Source: Earliella scabrosa (lineage: Eukaryota > Basidiomycota > Agaricomycetes > Polyporales > Polyporaceae). From it: a DNA stretch of 64,000 nt. Within the stretch, counting starts at the first letter, position 1. Every line of letters starts with the position of its first letter. The notes below the pieces were generated by a model. That model ran no database searches, was not told the origin of the DNA, and saw nothing but the letters and a program-made list of their open reading frames with translations. The stretch is from NCBI GenBank assembly GCA_022605405.1, contig JABYQQ010000001.1:2356001-2420000 (forward strand), in the 5' to 3' direction. Both the position numbers and the translations under genes were made by a program. This document shows positions 32,601 to 44,100 of this stretch, piece by piece.

Positions 32601-35600
32601 TTGAGAGGTCGTATCTTCTCGACAGGCACCATTGAGCGCAACGGGTACTCCCTTGTCCAAGGAGATGGGAAGATGTGCATCTTTGACAAGCTGCCGGAAG
32701 GCGCTGTCAAATTTGGTTCGACGATTCGAATCAAGGGTCGCAAGATCCTTGAAGCGGAGTACAACGTCCTGAGCAATATCTACTGGGCTAAGCTCGAACT
32801 TCACAATGGCCAGCGAGTTCATCTTAACGTCAGCCGTTTTCGTACCTTGCATCGTCGCTTTGGTCATCTCGGCAAGGACGCGCTGCGCCATCTCCCGAAG
32901 AACGTCCGAGGGGTTGATTCTGTTGATTCCCCTGAAGACGAAGATGAACCGTGTGAGGGATGTGCCTGGGGCAAATCCACTCGTCTCCCCTTCCCGCCTT
33001 CTGATAAGCGTGCTACGGAACCACTCGAGCTCGTTCACACCGATCTTGATGGCCCGATGCGCACCCAAGCTATCGGAGGTTACAAGTATTTCGCCGGTTT
33101 CATTGATGACTACTCCGGACTCGCCCGTGCTTACTACCTTAAGTCGAAGTCGGATGCGTTCCAAGCGTTCCTCGACTACAAGGCGTGGGCTGAGACCCAG
33201 ACCGGTCGAAAGATCAAGAAGGTCCGCTCGGACCGAGGGGGAGAATACACTTCTACCGAGTTCTCTGAGCTTCTTCGTTCGCACGGGATCGAGCACCAGA
33301 AGACTATGCCTGGCTCTCCGCAGCAGAATGGACGCGCTGAGCGCTGGAACCGTACTATCGTCGAAAAGGCCATGGCCATGCTCCATCAGGCAGGTCTTAG
33401 TCACGGTTTCTGGCAACTCGCCGTTGATGCAGCCGTTCATATCTACAATCGTCAACCGATGCGTCGACACAAATGGCAATGCCCCATCACCAAGTGGGAC
33501 GGAACCGTTCCGGACGTCTCCTACTTCCGAGTGTTCGGGTGCAAAGCCTTTGTACACGTGCAGAAGGCAAAGCGCGAAGGGAAACTCGACAAGAAGGCTG
33601 TCGAGATGATCTTCGTGGGGTATGAGTCTGGTTCCAAGGGGTATAAGTTTTGGAATCCAGCCAACCGCTCTATCGTAGTGTCTCGCGATGTGACATTCGA
33701 TGAAGAGTCTTTCCCTGCTCGTAAACTCCCCGGCAACCATCCTGTTACCCCGGATGACCATCCGTTCCCAGATGATCAGTCTGATAAGGCTTCAGAAGCC
33801 GATGTCGACGGTCATGAGGACGACCTCCATCCCGAGATTGTTCCTGAACTCCCAGATCTACCACCTGACCCTCCAGCGGATGCTCAGCCACCTCCAGCTG
33901 AAGCGCCTCCTCCAGCCGACGCCCCTGCTCCTCCGCCGCCGCAACCGCCTCAACCGCCTGCTGTACCACCGCCTAAGCCTGCTCACAAGCGAGGACGTCA
34001 CCCTCCAGTGGGAGAACAGCCTCCCAGCCTTGCGCGTGACAGACCACGCCGTGAGAATGCGGGTAAACGGTCCGAGTCAAAGACTCGTGATAACGTGTAC
34101 GGCGACGAGCCACCGGCTAAAGTCGATGCCCGGACTGATCCGGATGGCACGCAGCGAGAGGACCAAGCGCTTCTCATGTTTCTCATGGCGTCTCAGTACA
34201 AAACTGGCATTCCGAACTCCCACAAGGAAGCCATGAAGTCGCCTGAAGCTGAGAAATGGCGCGATGCGGAGAAAGCGGAGTATGACTCGTTGCTCGAGAA
34301 TAAGACTTGGGTCCTTGTCCCTCGTCCGAAAGATCGGCACGTGGTCTCTAACCGCTGGGTCTATGACATCAAGCATGATGGGCGGTACAAAGCTCGTCTA
34401 GTCGCTAAGGGTTTCACTCAGGTGTGGGGCGAGGACTATCACGAGACCTTCTCCCCTGTGGCGCGGTTCGAGTCTATCCGGTACCTCCTCGCGCATGCAG
34501 CGCTTGAGGACTGGGACATCGAGTCAATGGATGTCAAGACCGCGTTCCTCAATGGCGATCTGGATGAGGAGATCTACATGGAACAGCCGGAAGGTTGGAT
34601 CGTTCCTGGCAAGGAGGATCACGTGTGTCTGCTGAAAAAGGCAATCTACGGTCTTAAGCAGGCATCCCGTCAGTGGAACGTGAAAATCCATCAGTCGCTT
34701 ATTAGCCTGGGATTCAAACGGACCTATTCCGATGCCGGGATCTACGTATATCGGCGACAAGGGGGGGATCACGTCACTATCGTCGTTCTTTATGTCGACG
34801 ATCTACTTCTCCTCGGCGATCAGCCTGGCCACATACAGCACGTGAAGCGTTCGCTTTCTAAGCAGTACAAAATGACGGACTTGGGACCAGTTCAGCGATT
34901 CCTTGGTCTTCGCATCACTCGTGACCGTGCTTCGCGGATCATCGAGATTGACCAGGAAGAGTACATCCAGTCTGTTCTCGAGCGCTTTCACATGGCCGAC
35001 TGTAAGCCGTCGCGTACCCCTCTCCCTGCTGGTGCTGTTCTAGAGTCATCTGAGCACACCGCCACCGATGCGTCGCGTCAGCGCTATCAGAGCTTGATTG
35101 GCAGTCTTCTGTACGCCATGCTCGGTACGCGGCCCGACATAGCCTTTGCTGTCACGCGGCTTTCGAAGTTCAATGCCAATCCCTCAGATGCGCATCTTCA
35201 CTATGCCAAGTATGTCCTCCGGTATCTTCAGGGTACTAAGGCGTACCGGCTGCGCTACCAGGGAGCGTCTAATGACGGTCTGATTTCGTACTCCGATTCG
35301 GACTGGGCTGAAGACCGTGATGATCGGCATTCTACCTCTGGCTTCATCTTTCTGATGGCAGGTGCTGCTATATCGTGGGCATCGAGGCGTCAGCCTACCA
35401 TTTCGCTTTCCTCGACCGAAGCGGAGTATAAAGCGGCCTCTGACACTTGTCGTCAATTGGTGTGGCTGAGGACGTTCGGTGAAGAACTCGGCGATGACAT
35501 GTCTCGACCAACTCCCATGTGTCTTGACAATCAGGGGTCTATCTTCCTGTCCGTCAATCCTGTAATCGACCGCCGGACCAAGCACATCGAGGTTAGATAC

Positions 35601-37350
35601 CACTTCATCCGAGAGCAGGTGGAGTTGGGATCGACCGAGATCTTCTATGTAGCGACTGCGGATCAACTCGCTGACGCTCTGACTAAGAATGTGCCTTTGG
35701 CAATTCAGTCGAAGTTTGTCCAAGAGATTGGTCTTGCTTATGTCACATCTTGAACGAGTGGGAGTGTTGAACTTAGGGTTATCCGGCACTGTCCGGACCG
35801 ATATGTCCCCATATTGACTTGTGGCTATGCGTTCACATGACGCACAGCATGGGCTATGCTTCTTCGTTACTATATATAGATAACTCTGCATCTGTACGAT
35901 AGTTCTTTCTTTCCGGACTTTACCTCTACGTACCAGTGCGTTCTACGATGTTCCGGATAGTTCCAGACCTTATGTCTGACTCAGACTTGGTGCTCATCCT
36001 CGCGTCATACTGACTCATCCTCGCACCATAGCCTCGTATGCCTCTTACTCATCGTCTTGTGGCTAACATGTGACTGCTTTCTACGCTTACTCAGCTACCT
36101 TCCCTACGTCTATATAAGCAGCTCACATTTCGCCTCTGCTCTTCAGTCGTTCGCTCACTGACTGAAGAGTAAGTCTCATACATACATATGCTCTCTACTT
36201 ACTTACTGACTAAGTACTTGTAGTCTCTCTCTGTTCGACTTACAGGTACTTATCTATGCAATAGAGTCGTTCGCTCACTGACTGAAGATCTCTCTCTGTT
36301 CGACTTACAGTCGGCTCCCAGCCTTCCAGGTCTGAAGTTCATCACTTACTGGATTCGCTGTCCGATATTTAGGTGAGTGCCCCAACTCGCATAGTAATAC
36401 GTCTGCCACATGCTCGACGTAGCTCTTCATCAATGTTGAATTCATCCCCACCAAAGGCTGCGGCAAGCAGGCTGAAGTTCCAGACATAAGCCCTCATTCT
36501 CGTTTCAAAGACAATGCCGCGCACCTGCGAAGAATGCCCTTTCCAAGGTAACGGCTTCATCTATCATCGTGTGAATGGAATCCTCGCTCAACGGGCGACC
36601 CATTGATCGGTACAACAGGCACGCGAAGGACATATGGAGCCCTTCGTCCCGCGAAATCATGACATTTGCATGGACTAGCCCGGGCATCAGACCCCGCTGG
36701 CGCAACCAGAAGACCGCTGCGAAGGACGACGCGAAGAACACGCCCTCCACAATTGCGAATGCTACGAGTCGCGTCGGAAAGTCTTTGTCCACAGCTTCAA
36801 TCCACTTCAGGCACCACAGGCCTTTCGCCGCCACCAACGGATTTGTGCTCACTGCGGAGAACAATCGCGTCTGTTCCTCGATACAGGGGATGAGTTCTTG
36901 GATCAAGCGACTGTAGACCTCCGCATGGACATTTTCCCTAGACAGCGATCATCAGATACCGTTGTCGTTGCGGTGAAGCAATCTTACATCATGATCTGGA
37001 CACCATAAAAACAACGAGCTTCGGGCAGCTGCACCTCTGCGCAAAAGCGCTGAGCCAGGTTGTCGACGACTAGGCCATCGGCCGCCGCGAAGAAGGCCAA
37101 GACCATGGACATCAGCGCACGCTCTTCCACCGACAGTTCGTGCGCCCAATGTTGGCGATCGGCCGCGAGGTCAATGTCGTCCGGTCCCCAGATCGACTGG
37201 TAGGCCTTTTTATACGCGTCCCAGATCTACAGACTGAATTCATCATTATATTCTGCTCAGCTTATGACCTAGAACTACCTCGTGATGGCGAATAGGAAAC
37301 AGTACATAGCGTGCACGGTCAACTCCGACCAGATCGTCGGGATGAAGCAT
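29625..37350 (-). CDS. ribonucleotide reductase small subunit (R2), split by a copia element in its last intron
   Basis: R2 makes the tyrosyl radical used by R1. Deduced exons: 37350-37279, 37226-36988, 36937-36525, 36471-36350, then 29729-29625 (72, 239, 413, 122 and 105 bp; 316 aa). Seen in order: VLFPIRHHE, IWDAYKKAY, FFAAADGL (Asp ligand), LPEARCFYG (Glu ligand), MENVHAEVYS (His ligand and radical Tyr), FAIVEGVFF (Glu), ISRDEGLH (Glu and His), LVGMNSTLMKSYVEHVAD and LGHSPKY. All metal ligands are present. The donor after NP is GTAAG. The matching last exon (FPFIESIS, NFVERAVGDYRSG) lies beyond the retrotransposon. The C-terminus ends GVTECTGDL without the usual Phe-ending R1-binding tail. 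The N-terminus is short and a 5' exon may be missing. Confidence 0.88.
29774..29778. repeat. target-site duplication, left copy (CTTAC)
   Basis: CTTAC directly precedes the 5' LTR and recurs directly after the 3' LTR at 36345-36349. Five bases is the duplication size made by copia integrases. On the R2 strand it reads GTAAG, the splice donor, so both copies carry the donor sequence. Confidence 0.95.
29779..30390 (+). repeat. 5' LTR of copia element (612 bp)
   Basis: Begins TGTTGAACTT and ends AAGTTCATCA. Contains a TATATAA box near 30125 and a 32-bp unit starting GCTCACATTT that is present twice in tandem (about 30134-30197) but once in the 3' LTR. The rest is the same in both copies by eye. 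Confidence 0.97.
30124..30131 (+). promoter_or_regulatory. TATA box of the 5' LTR
   Basis: CTATATAA within the LTR, placed where U3 would end. The likely transcription start lies about 30 bases downstream, near the duplicated 32-bp unit. Confidence 0.55.
30391..30407 (+). other. primer-binding site, initiator-Met tRNA half
   Basis: GGTTATGAGCCCTGCGC starts directly after the LTR. It is complementary to the anticodon-arm region of fungal initiator methionine tRNA (GGGCTCATAACC). Copia-type elements are known to prime from a tRNA half-molecule cut in the anticodon loop, rather than from the 3' CCA end. Confidence 0.75.
30912..35753 (+). CDS. copia Gag-Pol polyprotein
   Basis: One open frame of 1613 codons with no break. 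Counting from 30912: zinc knuckle CSHCGGSNHHESNC near residue 407; aspartic protease DSGAS near 497; integrase HRRFGHLG and CEGCAWG (HHCC) near 646-690; catalytic Asp in VHTDLDGP and VRSDRGGEY; Glu in NGRAERWNR near 808; reverse transcriptase with VKTAFLNGDL and LYVDDLLLL near 1295; RNase H with YSDSDWA and SSTEAEYKA near 1500. The order protease-integrase-RT-RNase H defines Ty1/copia. The first ATG is only at 31449 (MGDVKLD); the 180 codons before it are open and proline/acid-rich, so either a spliced leader supplies the start or the true start is 31449. The element appears coding-competent. Confidence 0.97.
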   Translation: MEPTPASPPSEAEVEDLIDSQSSSDSSDYKPTVDSCQELPHVLDEEYPADSHLHPEDGFWYNCHRSPCPHRYNGVPVQPEDYPDTFKWAFPSPDQEDFLAGVNTALPVASDTPYTTPLPFIVLIPPTPEVIPEPFETLPPPLVELPPPIATPLPPVTPVTTSVDFSEDYLDSSHFLLSIMGDVKLDSIPSLSSANQYTDWSAKMKGYFIFMGCWDVVNGKTKRPTAADKQESWDKLDGQARGMMYMRVAQSFHYILDAEILDTVTTSGSSTTTSREQTAADMWKSLKDKFGTPNSAHVWGQFETLVAEPRMNEQKPLQDQMMRIVNRMDDITKNKVTLSAQMKALLLLSKIPESYRSMISALMATIDVDKVTVEDIMSKTLAEESLRKAGQSANRVSQTKPKPKGPCSHCGGSNHHESNCWDKHPEKKPKGKGKGKGKAKDKDKDKDKGNNKDNQPHAHTVVESQSVNVVASSNIVGSFYPEALVASSENWTAWLMDSGASQHITGDLSDFSEYQPFDTPISFNTADASNMILALGKGTVRGNTWVDGDKVPIALTHVYYIPKLRGRIFSTGTIERNGYSLVQGDGKMCIFDKLPEGAVKFGSTIRIKGRKILEAEYNVLSNIYWAKLELHNGQRVHLNVSRFRTLHRRFGHLGKDALRHLPKNVRGVDSVDSPEDEDEPCEGCAWGKSTRLPFPPSDKRATEPLELVHTDLDGPMRTQAIGGYKYFAGFIDDYSGLARAYYLKSKSDAFQAFLDYKAWAETQTGRKIKKVRSDRGGEYTSTEFSELLRSHGIEHQKTMPGSPQQNGRAERWNRTIVEKAMAMLHQAGLSHGFWQLAVDAAVHIYNRQPMRRHKWQCPITKWDGTVPDVSYFRVFGCKAFVHVQKAKREGKLDKKAVEMIFVGYESGSKGYKFWNPANRSIVVSRDVTFDEESFPARKLPGNHPVTPDDHPFPDDQSDKASEADVDGHEDDLHPEIVPELPDLPPDPPADAQPPPAEAPPPADAPAPPPPQPPQPPAVPPPKPAHKRGRHPPVGEQPPSLARDRPRRENAGKRSESKTRDNVYGDEPPAKVDARTDPDGTQREDQALLMFLMASQYKTGIPNSHKEAMKSPEAEKWRDAEKAEYDSLLENKTWVLVPRPKDRHVVSNRWVYDIKHDGRYKARLVAKGFTQVWGEDYHETFSPVARFESIRYLLAHAALEDWDIESMDVKTAFLNGDLDEEIYMEQPEGWIVPGKEDHVCLLKKAIYGLKQASRQWNVKIHQSLISLGFKRTYSDAGIYVYRRQGGDHVTIVVLYVDDLLLLGDQPGHIQHVKRSLSKQYKMTDLGPVQRFLGLRITRDRASRIIEIDQEEYIQSVLERFHMADCKPSRTPLPAGAVLESSEHTATDASRQRYQSLIGSLLYAMLGTRPDIAFAVTRLSKFNANPSDAHLHYAKYVLRYLQGTKAYRLRYQGASNDGLISYSDSDWAEDRDDRHSTSGFIFLMAGAAISWASRRQPTISLSSTEAEYKAASDTCRQLVWLRTFGEELGDDMSRPTPMCLDNQGSIFLSVNPVIDRRTKHIEVRYHFIREQVELGSTEIFYVATADQLADALTKNVPLAIQSKFVQEIGLAYVTS
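35765..36344 (+). repeat. 3' LTR of copia element (580 bp)
   Basis: Matches the 5' LTR except that the 32-bp GCTCACATTT unit occurs once. Ends ...TTCATCA and is followed by the CTTAC duplication. Confidence 0.97.
36345..36349. repeat. target-site duplication, right copy (CTTAC)
   Basis: Second copy of the duplication; on the minus strand it is GTAAG directly after the R2 exon ending in NP, so the splice donor was preserved at the insertion border. Confidence 0.95.
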
Positions 37351-38111
37351 GAGGACAAGCTGGGGAGAGGTATAAGCGGTTCTGCCGTTCACGACAGTGC
37401 CTTGTTTATACTCCTCGCTTCGGCGCACAAAAGTCTGACTCTACGCTCTATAGTCTGTCTTCTCGCAAACGCCGGCCGCCACTGAGCAGCCACAAGAACG
37501 CCACTTGTACAGTCGCTCCTTATCGGCGGCGTACTGTTACCGTTGACAGGTGAGGCGGCGTTCCTCGGCGCCACGCCTCCACAAAGTTACCAAAGAATTG
37601 AGGTCTCGACGATCATGTGTCTGCCTTCGTATCGTTCACGTTCATCAGCCCTGACCGGGTGAGAAATGGTGGCGTCTCCGCATGGTTATTAGGTTCCAAG
37701 CTGACCTGGACACCCACTAGTTGGATACCCACCACCACGGCGCAACAATGTTGCTACAAACACTCCAATCTTTCGCCTCCGACCTGGAGGCAATCATTAC
37801 GCACTCGCATCATGCAGAAGGACCTACCATAGGTGAGACAGTACTTGTGTGTCGGCGAGCAGTATATCTGACAAGAACGTAGTCGAGAGCGGACCCATTG
37901 CAGGGCCGTCTCGCGCCGTCGAAAGCAGGGCGAGTGACTCTGACAGTACGTCCAACTGCCTTGTCACCAGCTACCACACCTCTGATTGGTTGCGCCTCCA
38001 GCTGTATGGTCCGCACTGAGCACTGCCCACATGCATGTGGATGACCCGGTCCTCGGTAAGTCTTAGTAACTATGCAGTTTGTAGTGGTTCTGATGTTCTC
38101 TATCAGGGAGA
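37351..38111. other. upstream region of R2 and 5' leader of the Helitron gene
   Basis: Between the diverging R2 and Helitron ORFs. A possible Helitron first exon starts at ATG 37747 (MLLQTLQSFASDLEAI) and ends at GTGAGA near 37831; the link to the main ORF was not resolved. R2 could also have a 5' exon here. Confidence 0.35.
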
Positions 38112-41100
38112 GTGGTGTCATTAACGACCACCGCTCCACGACTGGAATGGGTTGGTGAAGTGGAGCTCATGCTGGACTACACGCACCTGTTCCTGAAAAC
38201 CACTACGTTGTCTGATGACCAACCTCTTGTAATCCCGTCGTTGCAGGTTGACGATGTTATCGTGAAGGCCCCGCTGGTGCGTTTGCTCTCCATGTATCGA
38301 ATGTGGCAATCGCGAGAGCTCCGAGAACTGGCTGAAGGCCACGGGGTAGCAGTTCTCGTACGAGACAATAAGTCCGCTTTGCGGGAAAAGCTACTTAACC
38401 ACGCCTGTGGAGATCAATGCCAAACAATGATCTGTGTATTTACTACGTTACGGGCTCCCCGGTCTGCGGATCAGGTCGACCGAGCACGCGCTTCATTTGA
38501 ACATATTGCTGCAGCTGACGAACAGGACCTCTCATTTTTGGTACGGGCTGACTCGGCACTCCAGCATTCAATCATTCGAGACTGGCAGCGCGCTTTCGTC
38601 ACGTCGGAATTTATTGAGGCGATATGCGCTTGTTGCGCTAGAGGAGTTCGTCAAGTAGAAGTGAAGCAAGTTCACGGGAGAGATATTGACTTGACTTTGT
38701 TACGGAACGATAGCCTTCCTGCGAAGGTACTACCACGGACGTACGCATTCGCGGCATATGACCGAGCAATCCTATGCCCGAAGGGATTGCCTGATCCGTG
38801 GACCTTGTCTAAACTTAACCTTTGCCCGGTCTGCTACAGAGAAGTCGTGCAAAGGAAGAAGATGCCGAGACTATGCCTCGCGAACTGGCTATACTACGGC
38901 CATGACGCACTTTCACCGAATGTGAAGGACGCCTTCAAGCGCAGCACGCAGTTTGACCGGCTATTGGTCTCACGTGCTCGAGGCAGCAAGATATCTTACA
39001 GATTCACGGAACTCAGATCCAAGGATGCTGGAGATCATCCAGAACACGGAACATTTAGTCATCACGCGACAGCTCAAAGGTTTGTGAAAGGAAATGTTCT
39101 CATAATGCCGCAGAACTCAACTGCCTTGAACGATGTCCTTCCGCCGCCGCCAGCTGTGATAAAGGACACGGTGTGCGCCGTGTTTATTGGACGACAGAAA
39201 CCTACCAAAGAGAGTATAGGGAAGTTGAGCCCAGTCTTAGCTCGGAAATCAGTTGTTAGTACCATCATCAAATTCCTGGTGGCAGAGAATGATCACTACA
39301 TGTGCGACACGACATTTCACGGATACAGCCAACAGAACCTCGACCTCCTCTTTGCTCCTGAGGAGTTCACCAAGGATGCCGCAGTCCCATGTGCGATGGA
39401 CGTTGGGCATCTTGAGGACAGTGAGGCGATTCATGGCGTGTCGGCCGATTACACCCATAGAAATGATGACGAAGAGGCTCCGGGACTGAACGAGGATATA
39501 CTGATGGAGAATGTAGGTTACACGAACGGGGACGATTCCCCAGTGTCGTACCGGGATATGAAAATGAAAGCCTTGCTACACTGCCTGTCAGGAGGAAGGT
39601 TTATTCGCTCACAAGCAGGGGAACGCTTCATTCCTGACTTCGAGAACCCGAGCTTGCTGACATGGATGTTCCCTCACCTAGACCCTTGGGGCATTGGTGG
39701 ATTTCACCACCCGGAGCGAACACTATCAGTCACAATGGAAGACCAACTGCGATACTTACTCGAGATTCACGACAGTCCCTTCGCCAAAGACGCCGACTTC
39801 GCCTTTGTGTACTACAACATTCTGCAGAAGAAAGCGGTGTGCGACTCAGTCAAATTCAGGGTCAAAGCATCGCAGCAACGCGAGATTGTGGGTAAACTCC
39901 TCGCCGTGAACAAGGAGCTGCTCTCAACGACCATAGATAAGTATAAGCAGAACCCCTCTTACGAAGCGCGGACTCGCGAAGAGTCAGAACTATTACAACT
40001 AGTGAACAGGGTTGGCATGGTTATGCATGACATTCCCGGAACATCGGGCTACAAGATGCGCATGCGGAATGAGATAAGAGCTCTAGTAAATCACAAGGGT
40101 ACGCCTGCTTTCTTTGTTACTCTGAATCCTTCCGACATTCATAATCCAATTGTGAGGCTCCTAGCCGGGGAGAACATATCCCTGGAAAATGTGGAGGCAG
40201 GCGAGGAACTATCAGAATGGGGTCGTAAGTTGATGGTTGCCCGTAACCCTTCCGCTTGTGCGAAATTCTTTCACATTATGATAACTTCATTTTTGAACTT
40301 GATCCTAAGGTACGGTAAAAGAGAGCGCGGATTATTCGGCGTGTGTTCTGCATATTACGGCACAGTAGAGGCCCAAGCAAGAGGAACCCTGCACTGCCAT
40401 ATGTTGATATGGATCAAAGGCCACCCATCCCCTCAAAAGATGAGGGACTTAATGAGTGAACACCCTGAGTACGAAAGGGACATGTTCCTTTGGCTCGAGA
40501 ACCTCATTAAATCAGAACTCATGGGAGACAACAACGTTGTCTCCGAGACAAATGGCGTACCACTCACTCGGCCTAGATACTCAGAACGTGATGGTTATAT
40601 TCACCCAGGTGTGCGCCACGGACCTCAAATCGATGACATCCCGCCTGCGCAGTTCAAAGCACAGTATGAATCCTTTGTCAATGAGCTCGTCGAGCAGTAC
40701 AACTGGCATGAACATACCGAGACCTGTTGGAAATATTTACGACGGTCTGATCCTCGGACAGACCAGAATTGTCGCATGCGCATGGACGGTGTAACTCGAC
40801 TGCGCTCACTCATAGACGAAGAAACAGGCTCCATCCTGCTGCGCAGGCTCCATCCTCGGATTGCGAACTACAATGATTTAATAATATTCCTAATGAAGTG
40901 CAACATGGATATTAAACACATCGGGTCTGGAGAGGGTGCGAAGGCATTGATCTACTATGTGACGGACTATATAACCAAGTCATCGCTGCCCGCATACTTA
41001 GGATTGGCGGCCCTTATGTACGCGATCAACAGGACTCATGATAAATACTCGAAACACACCGAATGGAGTACACGCGAAGACAATGGCGCGCTAACCATTG

Positions 41101-44100
41101 TCATCAACAGCATGCTCTGCCGACAGGAATTCTCTCACCCTCAAATCATGAGTTACCTGGTCGGCGGAGGAGACCATTACACCAGCCACAGGTACCGCAT
41201 ACTCCATCTTGGTGCTTTTCAACGTAGAGTTCGCAATGCACTAGATAATCCGGCCAGAGAATCGTCAACTGCAGACCTGGACAGAGATGTTGCGGACGAC
41301 ACTCACCCTGCGGACGGCGGAGATTTAAATAATGCAGAAGATGTTGCTCCAGCCCAAGGACAGGCACCCACGAACAACGTCACTGAACCTACTCCTCGAG
41401 CAAATTCAGAGCCTCCTGAAACGGAAGTCGTATCTTCATCCCATGACGAGAATACTATTACATTGGCTCTAGGTCCTGGATCTATGTCAGCGCTCAATCA
41501 ACAGCAAGACTACGAGTATAGACCCACCAACGACGTATTTGGAAGTATGTCGTTATATGAGTATGTAGGACTGACGGAGAAGATTACGATGCGCGCGGAG
41601 GTTGCTCGGATACACAACCGGCAGGGCAACGACATAGATACCGAACTCAGAAGGGGGAGACCAGAGGAGGCCAGAGGACAATTTGCAGATGGCCATCCCC
41701 AACGAGAAACTCACATCATCCGCAAGAGGGTAGTATGGCTAGTTCCGGTGCTCCTTGGTGATCGTGTACCACGCTGTGATCGCAGTATAGAGGAAAAGGA
41801 GGCTTGGGCGGAGACCATGTTGATTCTGTTTCGTCCATGGAGGAAGCCAGAGGATCTCAAGCTCCGGGACGAAAGTTGGATTGAAGCATACGATAACTAT
41901 GCCCCACAAATCCCGAAAGAGCACTTGACCATCATCGAGAATATGAACGTGCTGTCTGAGTGTAAAGACGCACGCGACCAAGCGACGCGTGTGCGCCGCG
42001 CTAGGAACGTCGAAGCTGTAACAGACAGCCAAGAACGAGTCGAACCTGGGCGTGACCCAAGGGACTTTGATGAGCGCATCGGCGTTCCGGAGGAGCCTCA
42101 ACCTGCGGCCCGTCTGCCAATCACGACGGATAAGGCACTGTTAGATGACCTGGATAGACTAATTACGCTCCCTGCACGAAATGCGCTGGACATCTGTTAC
42201 ACGGAAATCGTCAGCGGCAATGGCAACTCCAGTAACGAAGGGCATGGCACCGCTCGCCAAACAATACTTGACGATAGGCCTAGACTCGAGTTAGAACAGC
42301 AGACAATGCTCACACTGAAACGAAAGCGTCGTCCAGACGCACCGGATGTATTGAAGAAAAAACCTAGAGTAGGAGGTGACCACAGAGCTGGGGTACCTAT
42401 GCCAATCGTTGACATAGCGAATCTTGAGGGCTCATCATCCGGCATACCTACACAGGCCGCAGCAGCTGACCCTAGCAACAACTTGACAGGGAGCGTTCGT
42501 CAGGTTGTTGCGGAGTTCGGCCTTGATGCAAATGATGAACAACTTCGTGCCTTCGAAATCGTAGCAAGGCACGCATGTTTCGGAGGACCGCAGCTATTGA
42601 TGTATGTTGGCGGAGTAGGTGGGACAGGTAAATCGCACGTTGTGAACGCTATCCTCCGCCTGTTTGACCTGCTAAATAGGAGAAACGAGATCCAAGTCAG
42701 TGCACCCACAGGCGCTGCGGCGATATTAATCGGAGGGTTCACGATTCACTCACTTGTCATGCTGCCGGAGAGGAAAGGCATAGATTTTCAAGAGCTGGAG
42801 AAGATGTGGGCCACAGTCAATTACCTCATTGTGGACGAATTGTCGATGATAGGTGCACGGGTTATGGCGCAGATTTCAGCTCGGTTGCAGCGCGCTAAAG
42901 GGAGATCGGGGATCTCCGAAGATCTGCCGTTCGGTGGCGTCAACATCATCTTCACCGGAGATTTCGGACAACTTCGTCCGGTGCGAGAACAGTCGTTGTA
43001 CCAACATTCCCTCGTCCAAAACCCTAGTCTCCGCACCGTTCAGCGCACAGATGGAATTTCCGCATTAAAGGGCGTGTACCTGTGGAGGTTAGTTAAGACG
43101 GTGGTTCTGCTCACAAAGAACCAGAGACAAAGTAACGACCTGCAATATGCAGAAATTCTAGGACGTATTCGAGCCGGAGCAGGAAACGGACTCCGAGACC
43201 CAATCCCTCTAGCTGAGTACGGCGTTCTTCAAAATCGGGTAATTCAGTCTCTACGACGCAGTGCCGGGAAGGACACATTGCGAAAATTCCGCGACGCGCC
43301 AGTAATTGTCGGCACCCGAGAACTGCGTGACGCCTTGAACCTGAGGATCCTGCGCCATCATGCCAAGCGACTCAATGCCGAAGTACACTGTTATTGGGCG
43401 AGGGACACAATTAACGGCAATATCCCAACTTTAGAGGAGCGTAAGGAACTATGGGCGATCCACGCTACGGAGAAGGATGATTGCCCGGGCCTGTTTGAGC
43501 TCTTCCCAGGTATGAAGGTGATGGTACAAGAAAATCTTGCGTTCGCTAATAACGTAGTCAACGGCGCTGTAGGAGTAGTCCAGAACATACTCTATGACGA
43601 GGAGGAAGGATTGCGTTATCCTACAGTGATCTATGTCAAAATTCCTGGTTCAGGCCGAGTTCTTACTGATGCATCAGACGATGTGGTGCCGATTTTTCCT
43701 GTGCGGCACACATTCGACTGGCTGCAGCCGTCTGTTACTTCACCAGGTGAGACACAACTCAGGAAAGTTGTCCGCATTCAGCTCCCTATTTTACCGGCTT
43801 ACTGCTACACTGATTACAAAGCCCAGGGTCGATCGTTGGACTGCGCTATCGTGGATCCCGCCAGCTCGAGAACCCTCCAAGGTGCATACGTGATGTTGAG
43901 CAGGGTCAGAAACATCAGTGGACTCGCTATTCTGCGGCCTTTCTTCCGCAGCAAGATTCATCAGCGACTGAAGCAAGAGCTTCGAGACGAATTCACTCGT
44001 CTCGAGGCCTTAGATCAATCCACAAGGTCCTGGCACAACAGTACCTCCCTGAACTGGTTGGCCTGGGACTAAGTTGAGGATACAGTACGCAGTAGTCAAC

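Larger units (their letters stand above)
29779..36344 (+). mobile_element. Ty1/copia LTR retrotransposon, complete, recent
   Basis: Complete 6,566-bp element with TG...CA LTRs, a primer-binding site next to the 5' LTR, one long Gag-Pol frame, a purine-rich stretch (GAGTGGGAG) just before the 3' LTR, and CTTAC target duplications. By eye the LTRs are identical apart from one 32-bp tandem duplication in the left copy, so insertion is recent. It lies inside the last intron of the minus-strand RNR small-subunit gene, in antisense orientation to it. Confidence 0.98.

Noticed and set aside
32433..33761. 442-codon minus-strand open frame inside the copia element
   Set aside because: It mirrors the integrase/Gag region of the plus-strand polyprotein; no independent protein character. 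A composition shadow.
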